A stretch of 64,000 nt of DNA from assembly GCF_000002995.4 (NCBI RefSeq), contig NW_025062477.1, forward strand, positions 620,001 through 684,000. Direction: 5' to 3'. This document shows positions 26,109 through 38,017 of this stretch, in pieces (position 1 is the first letter of the stretch; each line of letters begins with the position of its first letter). The notes beneath the pieces are model-generated. The model did not search any database. It had not been told where the DNA came from and was given only the letters and a program-made list of their open reading frames with translations. This DNA is from Brugia malayi (taxonomy: Eukaryota; Nematoda; Chromadorea; Rhabditida; Onchocercidae). The position numbers and the translations under genes are program-made.

Positions 26109-28332
26109 CCAAAGATTTTCAGCCAAATGTTTGAAAAAGTTATAAATCAAATTACTGTTCTAACTATTATTTCGCCTTTATTTGTAAATTGAATTTGATA
26201 TTTAATATTAAAATGTAAGTAAAACGACAACAGTGCAACTTTCACACATTAAAAATATCACAATTTAGTTTCGAAAAAATGTCAAGCAAGTTGAGATTGA
26301 GATAAGTTGACAATTAATAATTTGCAAATATTGGTGAAATCATTTTCTCTTTTCTTTCATTTCGTTTCTTTTTTTTTGTTTGTTTGTTCACCTTTCATTA
26401 AAGGTAACTTTTTTCATTTCCTATTTTTTTTTCTCTTTTCTTTTTTTTCGTGCATTTATTGACGATATTTTCTACGATAATATTTCAATGAGATGTAATT
26501 TAATATTTTATCGATGTCAATTTGATTAGTAAAATTGAAAAAATTTACTTTTCTATCCTTATCCTATCGTTTTCTCCTTTTGCTGATCATTCATTTTTTA
26601 AATAATAAAATGAATTTGTCACATATATTTTTTATGACTTAGCACTTGAATACATTGAATGTTTGAACAATTTTATTGTCATTTAGTAATTGTTTTGATT
26701 TCAAAAGAAAAAAAAAATTAATTAGTTACACAAATTTTAGAATTGAAATTGTTAATGAAACTGTCGTATTAAATGATTTCTTTTAAATTTTTTCAAGAAT
26801 GATAAATTGTCAAAAAAGCCAATTTTAGTACATTTACTCTTCGTAACTATTGAAATAGTTGAACAGACCGAGTATAACTCTTATTTACTTAATCATCAAA
26901 CCACACCTATATTAATTGGATTGGAATGTTGATAGTTGACAGTTAAATTAAACAGTTTAAAATTCGTTCGAAAAAAAATGCAAACAACAGAATGTATTAG
27001 AAAATCAAAAATTAATCACTTCTGATCTAATAATATTTAGATTAATTAAGTCAAAAATTAAAAGGAAAACAAATTAATAGGTCGATGAGAATGGTATTTT
27101 TATATGAATGATATCAGAAATCAAAACACTAATATGAATTGATTATAAGAAATGAAAATAGTGAATTAAGGTGGAACTGTCTAATTTCATTAAATGATCA
27201 AATTATAATATTTATTTTATACATGATTGTATAAATCAGTTATCATTGATGATGATAAAAAGTTTTACCGAACTGTTTGCTATGTTAAAAAAAAGTCATC
27301 CATTCCCGTTAGTCAAATTTAACTTGCATTTGAAAATATTTTTGAAATATTTATATATGAATTGTTCATGTCAATACTTATACGTATCACTGTAATCAAT
27401 TATCTGATAATTTAATAACTAAGTTACACCTATATTAAAAATCAATTCAAAGCATGTATATAATAAAAATTAAAAAATTTTTTTAAAAATTAACTACTTA
27501 CTATTCATCGTTCATGATTACTCTGAATAACAAAAAGAAAAAATAATTGTGAAAAAATGGATTTGTTAAATTATTAACTCGACACAAACTTTTGTTTTTA
27601 TTTTATTTTATTTTTTTATTTTTTGAAAAAAAAAAATGAGAGAAAAGCAGCAATTTCTTGTTGTAATATTCAAAAATGAAAATCAAAAATTCAATTCTTG
27701 TAACTCTCAATTAAAAAAATTTCAAACCAAACAAGTAATTTCAACAAAATAAAAAATGTTATCATATTAATTTCAAATCAATTTTATTTCATCATTTGCT
27801 CTCTTATCTTTTGTCATTTAAATGATGTAGAAAAAAAAAAACATTTCATAGAAATTGTTAATTAAAGAATTAATTAAAAAATTGATTTGTTTACCATCGA
27901 ATTTTCAAATTTAAAAATTTTTCAATGACACAATATCATTATAAAACCTTTTAGAACGAATGAGTAATGTTGAGAAATTTAGGGCAACGCTAATGTATAT
28001 TTTTAATTGTCAAAAAAACTTAAAAAAATGTGTTTGAATGTTTCAAAAAAAAAAAAAAAAAAATAGAAATAAAAATAAAGCACTTCTATTTCGTTTTTTA
28101 ATTTTTTAAAAATAATATTGAATTTACCAAAAGAAACTCTAAGATTTGAGAAAAAATAATTGAAAAAGTATAAATACTTCAACTTCTGTATATTCATTTT
28201 TAATTTAACTAATCAGTTCAATCTGACTAATTGATTTTTCATTGAAAAATCATGAGTAATTTAATTTTAATACTTCAAACATATTACTTAATTTCAAACA
28301 CATTACTTTCACATTAAAGTAATTTTTCATAC
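26109..28332. other. gene-poor AT-rich interval
   Basis: No convincing coding exon; the longest open frames consist of Lys/Phe/Asn/Tyr low complexity created by A/T runs (for example around 28,003-28,197). Confidence 0.45.
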
Positions 28333-29175
28333 CGAATGACCTTATATTTGCATATTTACATGGTTTATGTTCAACAAATCGATCCTGAAATTGAAATTTG
28401 CATTTGTATCAGTTATAAAATAAAGTCGCTATTACTTAGAAGTGAATATAAAATAGACTTTGAATTTTGATAAATCTATTTGACTACGTTTTACAAAAAA
28501 AAAAAAACTGAAATATAATTCCAATTGGTTTATCAAATTACAATTTGAACTAATAATCAAATTTTGTGAATTTACTCAGTTATTATGAGAAGTACAAAAG
28601 AAAAATATTGACGCATTTCATTTCATTCATATCGCTTTTGTAATAATTCAACCAATCAATAAAAAAAAGTAATCGTTTCAAAATTTTCATTTTCATTTTG
28701 ATTAATAGCACAAAACACACATTATACCTTATTTCTAGTAAATATTATGCAAATTTTCTTCAGCAATTGTTGATCTGCTTCAACTTTAAGGATTAGAACA
28801 TACTCAGAGTATAGCTGATAGGGACTTTTATAGCTTGGCTCCATCTTCAATCCAGTAATTAAGCCTAAATAAATAAACAGTTTTGTTAGACGTAAAGATT
28901 TTGCGCTTTGATCTCAAATCAAAATTGTTCCATCAAAAATTATAATTTTAATTAATGGAAAAAGTAATCTGACATCCGATACGGAAGAAAAAGAACAAGT
29001 TTATTAAAGTAGTAATTTTGTTGCACTTTTTTTTTTCGAGAAAAATCGTTAAATTTTAAGGAACCATTTTCCTCTGTCATTTTATTTTCTTTATCGTACA
29101 AATGCGTGTCGTCACCGAACCGACGTAAAATACGTTGAACAATTGGAACACTTTCTTTTGCGACATGCGCTTTGT
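28333..29175 (-). CDS. candidate small gene, best-preserved copy of the array's opposite-strand gene (partial)
   Basis: Proposed exons (minus): 29065-29175, 28728-28864, 28333-28384. Phases match across both joins, and donors and acceptors are GT-AG. A further 5' piece ending in IVIRI with a GTAATG donor fits in phase near 29,325. The peptide reads AHVAKESVPIVQRILRRFGD, ..LYDKENKMTEENGLITGLKM, PYQLYSEYVLILKVEADQQL, KKICIIFTRNKDRFVEHKPC. I do not recognise it. The layout of helix, 'QLYSEYVLILKV' strand, then 'CIIFTR' strand and a late Cys resembles a cystatin-like fold, a weak impression only. Neither ends of the gene were found. Decayed copies of these exons lie upstream of the other secreted genes in the array, so this copy may also be a pseudogene. 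Confidence 0.4.
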
Positions 29176-29422
29176 CTAATTATTATTGGAATAGAATTTA
29201 TAATAAATAAATATATATATTCTATATTTATTTGCTCTATTTGATCAATCGTATAAATTTCTGGAAAGTAAAAGATCAATTTCAGATCTTTTACTCTCTT
29301 TAATCCATTACCTATACGAATTACAATCGCTGTAGAAGCAAACGAATAACTTTCTTAAATCTTTCCTTGCCTTACTTTATCAATTGTGATAATTCTTTTC
29401 ACAAAAATTTCATTTCCTACGA

Positions 29423-29797
29423 TTGATAGCTACGGCTAAGATGAATTTCATACATCCCATTTAAATTTAAATCTATTTCATAAGTATTCATGAAGTATCC
29501 ATAAAAATAGAAGAGTAACTCTGTTATGGTTATGGTTAGTAATGGTATTGGGATTTATACCAATGAACCAACTTAATTACTTTACAGATAAACATATTAT
29601 CTCACAATGGAATGTTTATTTTCCGAAAACTACAAATTATATTTGCAGGAATTTTACGTTACTTATTATGCTGCTATTCGTTATCACTAAACATCTGATT
29701 ACTTTAACAATACTGTAAGTTTAAAGTATTTGCTGTTTTCATATGACTCATTTAATATTTGCTAATAATATCTATTAATATGTGACTTCTTTTTCAG
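29423..29797 (+). repeat. near-identical 375-bp tract, copy 1 (partner 42211-42585)
   Basis: Upstream region, first exon and intron 1 of array genes 1 and 5 are almost identical over 375 bp in both copies. The identity stops at the start of exon 2. Confidence 0.85.
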
Positions 29798-30253
29798 CAC
29801 AATATTATTCATTGATGAAATAGACGCGCAGAATTTAGTCCGAGACTCGTTTAATCGAAATATTTTAGGTCGTAACGTAAGTTATATACTTATCATTAGA
29901 TAATGTTTAATGTGCTGTAGTGTAGCAGAAATTCAGTATGCTATCAAATGTTATTGCTGTTCAGAGCATCAATTTAAATTTTTAAATTTCAGTCACTGAA
30001 TAATAATGCTAACGTAGGAGCTGGACCCGGTGCTCCTCCAGCTAACCCAGCTAATCCAGCTAATCAAGCTAATCAAGCTCAACAGAATTCTTTTCCGTGG
30101 CAAACTGCGCTTGGTGCTGGTCTCGGTTTTCTTGCAGGAAGTTGGTTAGGCAGAGGCTCATCTTCATCATATCCATATGGTTACTACGTTTATCCGTATT
30201 ATCCGTACAGTTATAATTACTATCATTATCCCTATTACTATTATTATGGTTAA
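29668..30253 (+). CDS. secreted tyrosine-tailed array protein, copy 1
   Basis: Exons 29668-29714, 29798-29876, 29993-30253; 128 aa. MLLFVITKHLITLTILTILF is a signal peptide, followed by acidic residues and the conserved DAQ near residue 26, a likely cleavage region. Exon 3 begins SLNNNANVGAG, then PANPANPANQANQAQQ repeats, the family motif WQTALGAGLGFLAGSWLGRG, a Ser stretch and a tail in which about half the residues are Tyr, ending YYYYYYG. An ATATTTGCAG acceptor ends at 29648, exactly 19 nt before the ATG, as in all seven copies, which fits trans-splicing. No known family was recognised. Composition suggests an extracellular structural protein, perhaps cross-linked through tyrosine (as in sheath, cuticle or eggshell proteins); this is inference. 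Flanks are nearly identical to those of copy 5. Confidence 0.85.
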
Positions 30254-30420
30254 CTATTTTACAACCGCTTTTGTACAAACTTCAAATTTTCAGAAATTGT
30301 GCAATTTCCGTTTGGCATTTTGTTATTTAGATAAAAGTCATAGCTGTTATGAAGGTTGTGAATTAAATAAATTTTAAAAATGTATTCGTAGTCTAAGCAC
30401 TATTTTTGAATAATTCACTG

Positions 30421-31408
30421 AATTCGTCTGAAGTTCCTTATCATATACTATTGTGAGAATTCATCTCGTTCAAAAATCTGCCGAATTGTCTCGATCTCTG
30501 GAATTATTAAAATGGAATAATCCACCAATGGAATACTCAAAGTAATTAGGAAATTACAGATTGAAGTGAATTAACAAAAGTAAATGACTATATTTGTGTT
30601 TGGCTAGTTTTAATGCTAATTACCCATTAAAATGATTATACTATTCGAATTACTGAAGAATAAAAAAGCAAATACTTTCAAATATTCAAGAATTACTCCA
30701 AGTTTTCATTTTCAGAATATATTCCGTAAAATCGTAAAATACTAGCTGAAAATATGAGAAAATGCATGCTTACAGCGGAATAAGACTTTAAAACTTAATA
30801 GCATTTCACTTTATAACTTATACTTTTATGGAAAGCCATTGCTGGCCTATTCTATAACGCTAATTAGCTTGATTTGCTATCATAAGCATTATTTCTTCTA
30901 ATTAAAATAAATTTAATTAATATTCAATCAGAAAGTGAAAAAATAATAGAGATGTTAGAAGGATGTAGTGATTGCTGAAGTATTTATTTATGGAAAAAAT
31001 TTAAAAAAGAAAAGTCATTTCACTGAATGAAAATTCGTTAACTGCAAAATATTCTGATCCTTTCCATACTGAAATTCAAAAATTGATTGCTGTAATTAAA
31101 GTAAATGGGAAAAGCTGTTTCAAGATGAATGAAAATTCAAAAAGGAAAGAAGGAATATTAGCTAAAACAAAGTTTTACGTCGACTTCCGTTGAAATACGA
31201 TGTGTAATACTACTGTTTTCTTTCAATCAAAGAATTGGAATTAGAATAAATCAGAGCTATGGTTGATCAGATTTTGACAGTTATTCTAGCTGTAGAAGTC
31301 GAGCATCAATCAATCATTTTATAATTTATTTGATTGAAATAAATCAGTACAATAATATAATAAAGCTTTATCATATATTCTTACTTTTCCACTTATTTCT
31401 TGAATAAT
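30421..31408. repeat. near-identical tract of about 1 kb downstream of copy 1 (partner about 43186-44200)
   Basis: Non-coding sequence after array gene 1 recurs after gene 5 with only scattered substitutions and one small insertion (an extra AATAACTATAATAC-like segment in the second copy). No coding content was seen. Confidence 0.85.
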
Positions 31409-31904
31409 GACCGAACCCATTCCTTTGTTATATTCCATTTTTTTGAAACAATGATTTCTTTATCTAAACCTCAAATAGTAAATATACATCTGTCTTCATT
31501 GTAAATGTTAATCTGCTAAGCCAAGCCCACTCCTCTAGCCCAAAAAATCTTCTCTAATCAGTTAATAAGAAAGAAAGGATCGGTGGCAGTCTTCTCTTCC
31601 TCCTCCTCAACAGTGCCATTTATTCCTTCGCAGTTTCAATTATTCGACTGTATATTGTATCGATTCACATCTATAAGGAAAATAAATCATATCTGGGTCG
31701 ATCTCGCTAGCAGATAAGAAGCAAAAGATTCAGTTCAAGTTCTACAAACTTAAAGTAAGTCAAGTGAACTTAACTAATCTAAATCAACTACTTTTCTGAC
31801 CAAAAAGTTAATTCAAATTCACAACAATCAGTATAATAAAATAATTGTTTTAATTTTTTAATTTTTGTTGACACATTAATTTTATTTTGATTAATGGCAC
31901 AAAG

Positions 31905-32640
31905 TAGACATTATTCTTCATTTCTCTTAAATACAAAAAAAAAAAAATTCTCGGCAATTACTCATCTCTTTGAACTCTGATCATTGGCATACAGCTCAAA
32001 GTATAGCTGACAAGGACTTTTATAACTTGGCTCCATCTTTAATTCAATAATCAAGCCTAAACCAATAAACAGTTTTGCTAGACAATAAGACTTTGCGCTT
32101 TGATCTCTGAGCAATGACATTTTGCTCTTTCAAAATTCTGCTGTTAAAAGTCATAATTTTGATTAAAGAAAAAAGTAAAAATCCAAAAAACGTGGAAGTG
32201 AAGGAACAAGTTTAACCAAAGTAGTGATTTTGTCTTATTTTTTTTTTCGAAAAAAAAATCGTTAAATTTTAGAGAACTGTTTGCTTCTGTCACTTTATTT
32301 CTTCTCTCGCATCAAGTGCATGTCGCATGTCGTCCTTGAAACGTCGTAAAATATTTGAACAATTGGAACATTTTCTTTTGTGATATATGCTTTATCCTAA
32401 TTACTATTGGAAGAGCATTAATAATAAATATATATATTTTATATTTATTTGCTCTATTTGATCAATCGTATAAATTTCTGGAAATTAAAAGATCGTTTTC
32501 AGATCTTTTACTCTCTTTAATCCATTACCTATACGAATTACAATCGTTGTAGAAGCAAACGAATAACTTTCTTAAATCTTTCCTTGCCTTACTTTATCAA
32601 TTGTGATAATTCTTTTCACAAAAATTTCATTTCCTACGAT
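31905..32640 (-). pseudogene. relic of the opposite-strand array gene (copy 2)
   Basis: Similar to 28,730-29,400. The middle exon begins as in the intact copy (MEPSYKSP on the minus strand) but stops early after YANDQSSKR, and the upstream exon runs into a stop within about 35 codons. Flanking intron sequence, including GAACAAGTTTA, is retained. Confidence 0.65.
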
Positions 32641-34645
32641 TGATAGATACGGTTAAGATGAATTTCATACATCCCATTTAAATTTAAATCTATTTCATAA
32701 GTATTCATGAAGTATCCATAAAAATAGAAGAGTAACTCTGTTATGGTTAGTAATGGTATTGGGATTTATACCAATGAACCAACTTAATTACTTTACAGAT
32801 AAACATTTTCCGAAAACTACAAATCTTGTGAATGTTTATTAGCTCTATACGCTCAACCGTATTAATTTCTGGAAACTAAAAGTGTAAATTTGTTTACGTT
32901 TGTTTAACAATCAAAACAATAGTTTTTGATTAATTTTTTTACTCCATCGAAAAGAATTTGCTTTAAATCTTTTATTGATTGATAATATTTTATTGTAAAT
33001 TTTTTTGTTCACAAATCTATTTGGTTTGAGTGTTCCATGAACAATAAAATTATTTAAGAAACTAATAGCTGTAAATTAATTAGTATTTTCTCAAATCTAC
33101 ATATATATTCTTTAAATTGTTTACACTGTTTCATATTATTATGGCTGGATGTGTAACTTATATTTTTACAGTGAAGGAAATGTTAAACTTTAAAACAAGA
33201 GAAGGAATGAAATTTGAAAAATTGAGTAGATGTGAAATAAATAGTCAATTTCTTTTTGCATTTGACAGAAAAATACTGTGTATTAGAGGTATGAAAAAAA
33301 AAAGAAAAAAAAAAACTTGCAAAAATATTTAAGGACATTTTCTTAGTTTATTATATTCATGAGAAAACACAATCGTAAAGAAATTATTTCGAAGTAACTG
33401 GCTAAGATCTCAGGTTTGAAAAAAAAAAAAAAAAAAAAGATTGCTTAATCAATTTGACCGATTGTGATAACGAATTTTCTCATCAGTGTTTTACCCATAT
33501 CTTCTTAAATTATCTTTTAAATCTTTCTTGGATATCATTTTTGTGATTGTTGAATAAAATGTCGAACAGTTATTAACCAATAGATATTTCCTAATAATAT
33601 AATTAATGTAACTGAAATTGAATTGTTTACTAACTATTTAACAGTGTACTACTAGAATTTTCCAACGACCTTTGTTTATAAAAGTGCAATTTAAGTGCAA
33701 AATTTATGGTAATTAAATAAATTTGTAAATTTCAAAATTCCATTTCAAATGCATAAAGGATCTTTTGTTCTATTCTGAATATTTTTTTTTATTGTTTTAT
33801 TCTCCCACTACGAATACTGATTTGATATTTTCTTCAACTCTTCATGAACTGAGATTTGAAATTTTTGAGTTTTACAATGAAATAGAATTTGATCATTTGA
33901 TGAAAGGATCCCTTAGATATCAACATTTTATTCAGCCATTACTCAATGTTGCCATAAAATGAATCATCCATGATCCATGATCTGTTTAGGTCAAAATATT
34001 ACGAGAAAGCCAAGAAGAAGAAGAAAGATGTGAAATCAATATAACAATTAATTATTACTATATCTCTTTTTCAACAGTTAGCTAGATTAAGCACATATCA
34101 CTAAGCTTAGCTACTGTACTGACAGAACGATTGCATATTTTCCTAATTTCAGGAATTCATAGTGAAATGTTTCTTTTCCGGAAAGAAAGTTTGAGTAGTG
34201 TTGTTTTACTTTCTTAGTTAAACATATGTCGTATTATTGTAATTGAATCTTTCGCACTTTCAAATTAAATTTGTAAACATACAAAATTAATCACACAATT
34301 ACTTTCTTAACTTGCTGTTTTCAGTCGTAATTTTTTTTTTCTATTTCCTTAGATGATGAAAATTCAGAAACAGAAGTAATCAGATTCCTTTAGTTAATGA
34401 ATCGATGATACTGATATGATGAAAATATATGTTGTATTTTAAATATGGATTCGTTTCCTGAAAGTTTACTGAAAATTCGTTACAACAAAGTGTAAAGTGA
34501 AAAACAAGTTTCGTACTAAAGTTTAGTGCTAATTCTTGTCAAGCAAGTTTCCTACAACGAGAATGCAATAATGATGTAAGCCTTATTGTAATAGCAACAG
34601 TTGCATATTAACAATTATATTTGCAGGAATTTTCGATTATTTGCT
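32641..34645. other. spacer before array gene 2, with a truncated copy of the gene 1 upstream region
   Basis: 32,641-32,830 repeats the sequence just upstream of genes 1 and 5 (for example ATTCATGAAGTATCCATAAA) but the following gene is absent. The rest is AT-rich and shows no gene. Near 34,150-34,200 is the TTCCGGAAAGAAAGTTTGAG-like block also seen before genes 4 and 6. Confidence 0.5.
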
Positions 34646-35285
34646 ATGTTGCCATTCGTTATCATCAGATATTTGATTGCTCTAACAATACCGTAAGTTA
34701 TTGTATTTCATAATAAAAGTTAAACCATTTGCTGTTATCATATGATTAAATCAGTTTATTTACCTGCTAATGTATGTCTTTTTTTTTAGCATAATGCTAC
34801 TATCATTTGACGAAACGAATGCACAGTTACTCAATTTAAACTTTTTGTCATTTAATAACAACAGAGCAGGCGACAACGTAAGTTTCACATCTCTGATCTT
34901 AATGAAAAATCACATACTAATGTGATGCACTAAGTAATAATTACTTATACAAGAGTTAAAATTCTAATTTGAATTTCAGTCATTGAACGGTAATGGTAAC
35001 GCAGGTGCTAGACCCGGTGCTGCTCCAGCTAATCAAGCTAATCAAGCAAATCAAGCTCAACAAAATCCTTTTGGCACATGGCAATCTGCTCTTGGTGCTG
35101 GCCTAGGTTTCCTTGCGGGTAGCTTTCTTAGCAGAGGCTTGTCTTCATCATCATCATCATCATACAGTTATTACCCTTACTATTCATACGGTAGTTATTA
35201 TTATCCTTATTACAGTGGGTACAGAGGGAATAACTACAGGAATTCATATAGTTACTACCCTTATTACTATTATTATCGTGGTTAA
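34646..35285 (+). CDS. secreted tyrosine-tailed array protein, copy 2
   Basis: Exons 34646-34692, 34790-34877, 34980-35285; 146 aa. Signal peptide MLPFVIIRYLIALTIPIMLL, then NAQ at residues 26-28 and LLNLNFLSFNNNRAGDN. Exon 3 has SLNGNGNAGARPG, PANQANQANQAQQNPF, the motif ALGAGLGFLAGSFLSRG, a run of six to seven Ser and a Tyr/Ser tail that contains GYRGNNYRNSYSYYPYYY and ends RG. The trans-splice-like acceptor ends at 34626, 19 nt before the ATG. The mature protein is identical to that of copy 4; only the signal peptide differs. Function unknown; the secretion signal and Tyr-rich tail are what is seen. Confidence 0.85.
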
Positions 35286-35637
35286 TTGCTCATTTTGCCT
35301 TTGTATAGCTGTGTATATTTTGAATTTGTATGAAATATGCAAATTTTCGTTTGACGTTGTGTTCTGTGACAAGAAATCAAATATATTGCGGAATTAATAA
35401 ATTTCAAATTTATCTCAAAAATCTGTGCAGCAAGTTGTCATCACCAAAGGCTTTTCTTATAGGATAATAAAGTGTTTACACTAATCAGTAACTTATGAAT
35501 TGGAAAAAGAAAAGTCAATGAATCTAACAGTAATTTGTCAATTTTATTACTATCACTTACTCAATTTCAGGTAATTGAGTTATTAAGACAGTGGTTCTCA
35601 AGAAGTATGATAACTTCAAGGTTGCATTTTTAGAATT
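34693..35637. repeat. near-identical 945-bp tract, copy 1 (partner 40447-41391)
   Basis: From the first intron of gene 2 to about 350 bp past its stop, the sequence matches the corresponding part of gene 4 at a constant offset of 5,754 bp. I see two differences: a silent T/C at 35,192/40,946 and one T/C near the right end. Confidence 0.9.
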
Positions 35638-35939
35638 TCTTGAAATTCAATACCGAAAACATATTATTAGCAAAATAAAACCTTGGATCTTTACGCCAAT
35701 CACAATGTGTCATTATTGGCGCGTACTAAATGACATGGTTTGTCATGACAATCACCCCCAGAATACCACTTTCTCCAATTAAAATTGATTTAATTCTGTC
35801 ACTGAATTAAAATTTCATTGATAAGATCGATAAGAGAAATGTACTGGTTGTAGAAATACAGAAAAAAGTTGCAGGGAACAAGAAAAAAGTTATTCCAAGG
35901 TTAATAAATACTTAAAAAGAAACGACACAGAAAAGTCTA

Positions 35940-36340
35940 ATGTTCATAATAATTATTACTCATTTACTTATCATTAATCACTGAAATGTCATGCCAAGTA
36001 TCTGAAACTGATTAGAGTTTATCTTCCAATAGAATTAGGCCTAACATTCAAGTTTCACTTTGTTATTCGAAGATTTTGACCGCCATCACAAGTTTAGTTA
36101 TAGGAAAAAGTGCAGATGACCCAAAAGAAAGAACAAGTTTCATAGTAGGACTTTTTTTCTCCTAAAGATATCCTCGGTTTTTTAAAGAACTCTTTTCCTA
36201 TATCGCTTTATTTTCTCCTTCAAATTAATTTTAAATGTGTGTCGTCATCAGAGTGACGCAAAATACACTGAATTACTGCGACATTTTCTTCTGTAATATG
36301 CGCTTCATAACAATCATTATTTAAATAGCGTATCCAGTTA
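35940..36340 (-). pseudogene. relic of the opposite-strand array gene (copy 3)
   Basis: Minus-strand similarity to the 29,065-29,175 exon is clear at 36,220-36,320 (reads AHITEENVAVIQCILRHSDD then decays to a stop). The middle exon at about 35,950-36,050 is barely recognisable. The conserved GAACAAGTTT is at 36,131. Confidence 0.55.
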
Positions 36341-37381
36341 CCTGCTCATATCTTTTTCAGAAAACAAAAGCTTGACTTCAAGATTTTAAGAATCTCTTCA
36401 ATCCATTATAAATACCAATGTCGTTTGTTCACCATTACCAATCGTAACCACCAATAAGGAATATTTATCTACCTAACTTTTGAATAATTTTTCATTGAAT
36501 CTTCTTATAAAATTTTCAAATCATTCCCGAAAATACGGTTGACAAAGAGAATTAATAGAAAATGAATAACCCTTGTAGTGATTATCGGTAATGGTATAGT
36601 ATTGGTATGAATATGTGGCAATTAATTGGCTTAACTATTTTACAGAAAAACATTTCATTTCATGATGGAAAGCTTATTTTCTAGAAAGATATGTAATAGT
36701 TATGAGTTATTTGGCTCAGTTTACCTAGCGATATTTTTGTTGATGAATATTTTGCAATGGAATTTAATGACTTAAACACATAATTGGTCACATAATTACA
36801 TCCTGTATTCTTGTATGTTCCATAACTTTCTTAATGCCATAAAATATTTTGACATTTCGAAGATAAAACTCATTGATCTCCCTTGGGATTAGTTTCTGTG
36901 AAAGTCATCAAAGTTTGCTAAGCGTTACTTAAATTAATTCACTTTACCCAATAGTGTGACTGACGAAATCAAATTGTATCAATAATCATCATGTAGAGAA
37001 TTTAATCTCACCGAATTTGATTGTCCCAGCTTTTTAACAGTTTATTTCTGAACTTCATGGTTCATAACTTCTCTAAAAATTGAACCAACGATGTTGTTTT
37101 CGGCAAACACAAGCAAATATATTCCATATATTTTACGTGTATTTCGCCTGTTCACGTAAAAATATCTCCTAAAAGTATACGTAAAATTATTGTCTCTTAA
37201 AAGTAACAAAATATCATCCTCATATATAAAAAACAAATAAAAAAAAACAAACTTTTCGGTTTTGCAGTAAAATCTCACAAATTTTTTTCTTCAGTAAGCA
37301 TTTAATGAAGGAGAAACTTTATTGTAATAATACTAATTGCACACTAACAATTATATTTGCAGGAATTTTGGATTATTTGTT
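36341..37381. other. spacer upstream of array gene 3
   Basis: AT-rich, no gene seen apart from scattered similarity to upstream regions of the other array genes. An open minus frame at 37042-37278 is without motifs. Confidence 0.45.
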
Positions 37382-38017
37382 ATGCTGCCATTCGTTATCA
37401 CCAAATATTTGATTACTTTAACAATTCTGTAAGTTAATCTATTGCTGTTATCATATGATTCATTCAATACCTATTAATAATATCTATTAACATATTACTT
37501 CTCTTTCAGCACATTATTATTAATTGATAAGATGGATGCGCAACTTTTAACTCTCCGATCATTTAATAACAATTTTGCAGGTGACAACGTATGTTTTGTG
37601 TTTATTGTTAAATAATGCTTAATTTTACAGCATACTGTAGCAGAATTACAGTATGTCATAATACAGTAGTAACTAAAATATTATTGTTTATGGCATTAAC
37701 TTTTCTAGTAAGTATGTTTCAAATTTCAGTCATTGAACAACAACGCTAACTCAGGGATTGGACGTGCTCCAGCTAATCAAGCTAATCAGGCTAATCAAGC
37801 TAATCAGGCTAATCAAGCTAATCGGGCTAATCAAGCTCAACAGAATTCTTTTGATGGATGGCAAACTGCACTTGGTGCTGGTCTCGGTTTTCTTGCAGGA
37901 AGTTGGTTAGGCAGAGGCTCATCTTCACCATATTCATATGGCTATTACGGTTATCCGTATTATCCGTACAACTATTATTACGGTGGTTATCCTCATTACT
38001 ACTATTATTATGGTTAA
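37382..38017 (+). CDS. secreted tyrosine-tailed array protein, copy 3
   Basis: Exons 37382-37428, 37510-37588, 37730-38017; 137 aa. Signal peptide MLPFVITKYLITLTILTLLL, then KMDAQ near residue 26 and LLTLRSFNNNFAGDN. Exon 3 has SLNNNANSGIG and the longest Ala-Asn-Gln repeat of the array (seven triplets at the DNA level, one changed to ANR), then WQTALGAGLGFLAGSWLGRG, PYSYGYYGYPYYPYNYYYGG and YYYYYYG-type ending. The acceptor ends at 37362, 19 nt before the ATG. Intron sizes (81 and 141 bp) are like those of its siblings. Same unknown family; membrane- or matrix-associating behaviour is suggested by the Gly-rich hydrophobic motif. Confidence 0.85.

Noticed and set aside
32355..32552. Plus-strand open frame in the array spacer
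   Set aside because: It overlaps the relic of the opposite-strand gene, is hydrophobic low complexity and is not conserved as a frame in the other units.
35113..35397. Second-frame open reading frames over exon 3 of each array gene (His/Ile/Thr-rich)
   Set aside because: They are frame-shifted shadows of the TAT/TAC-rich tails; the frame with the signal peptide and conserved motif is the coding one.
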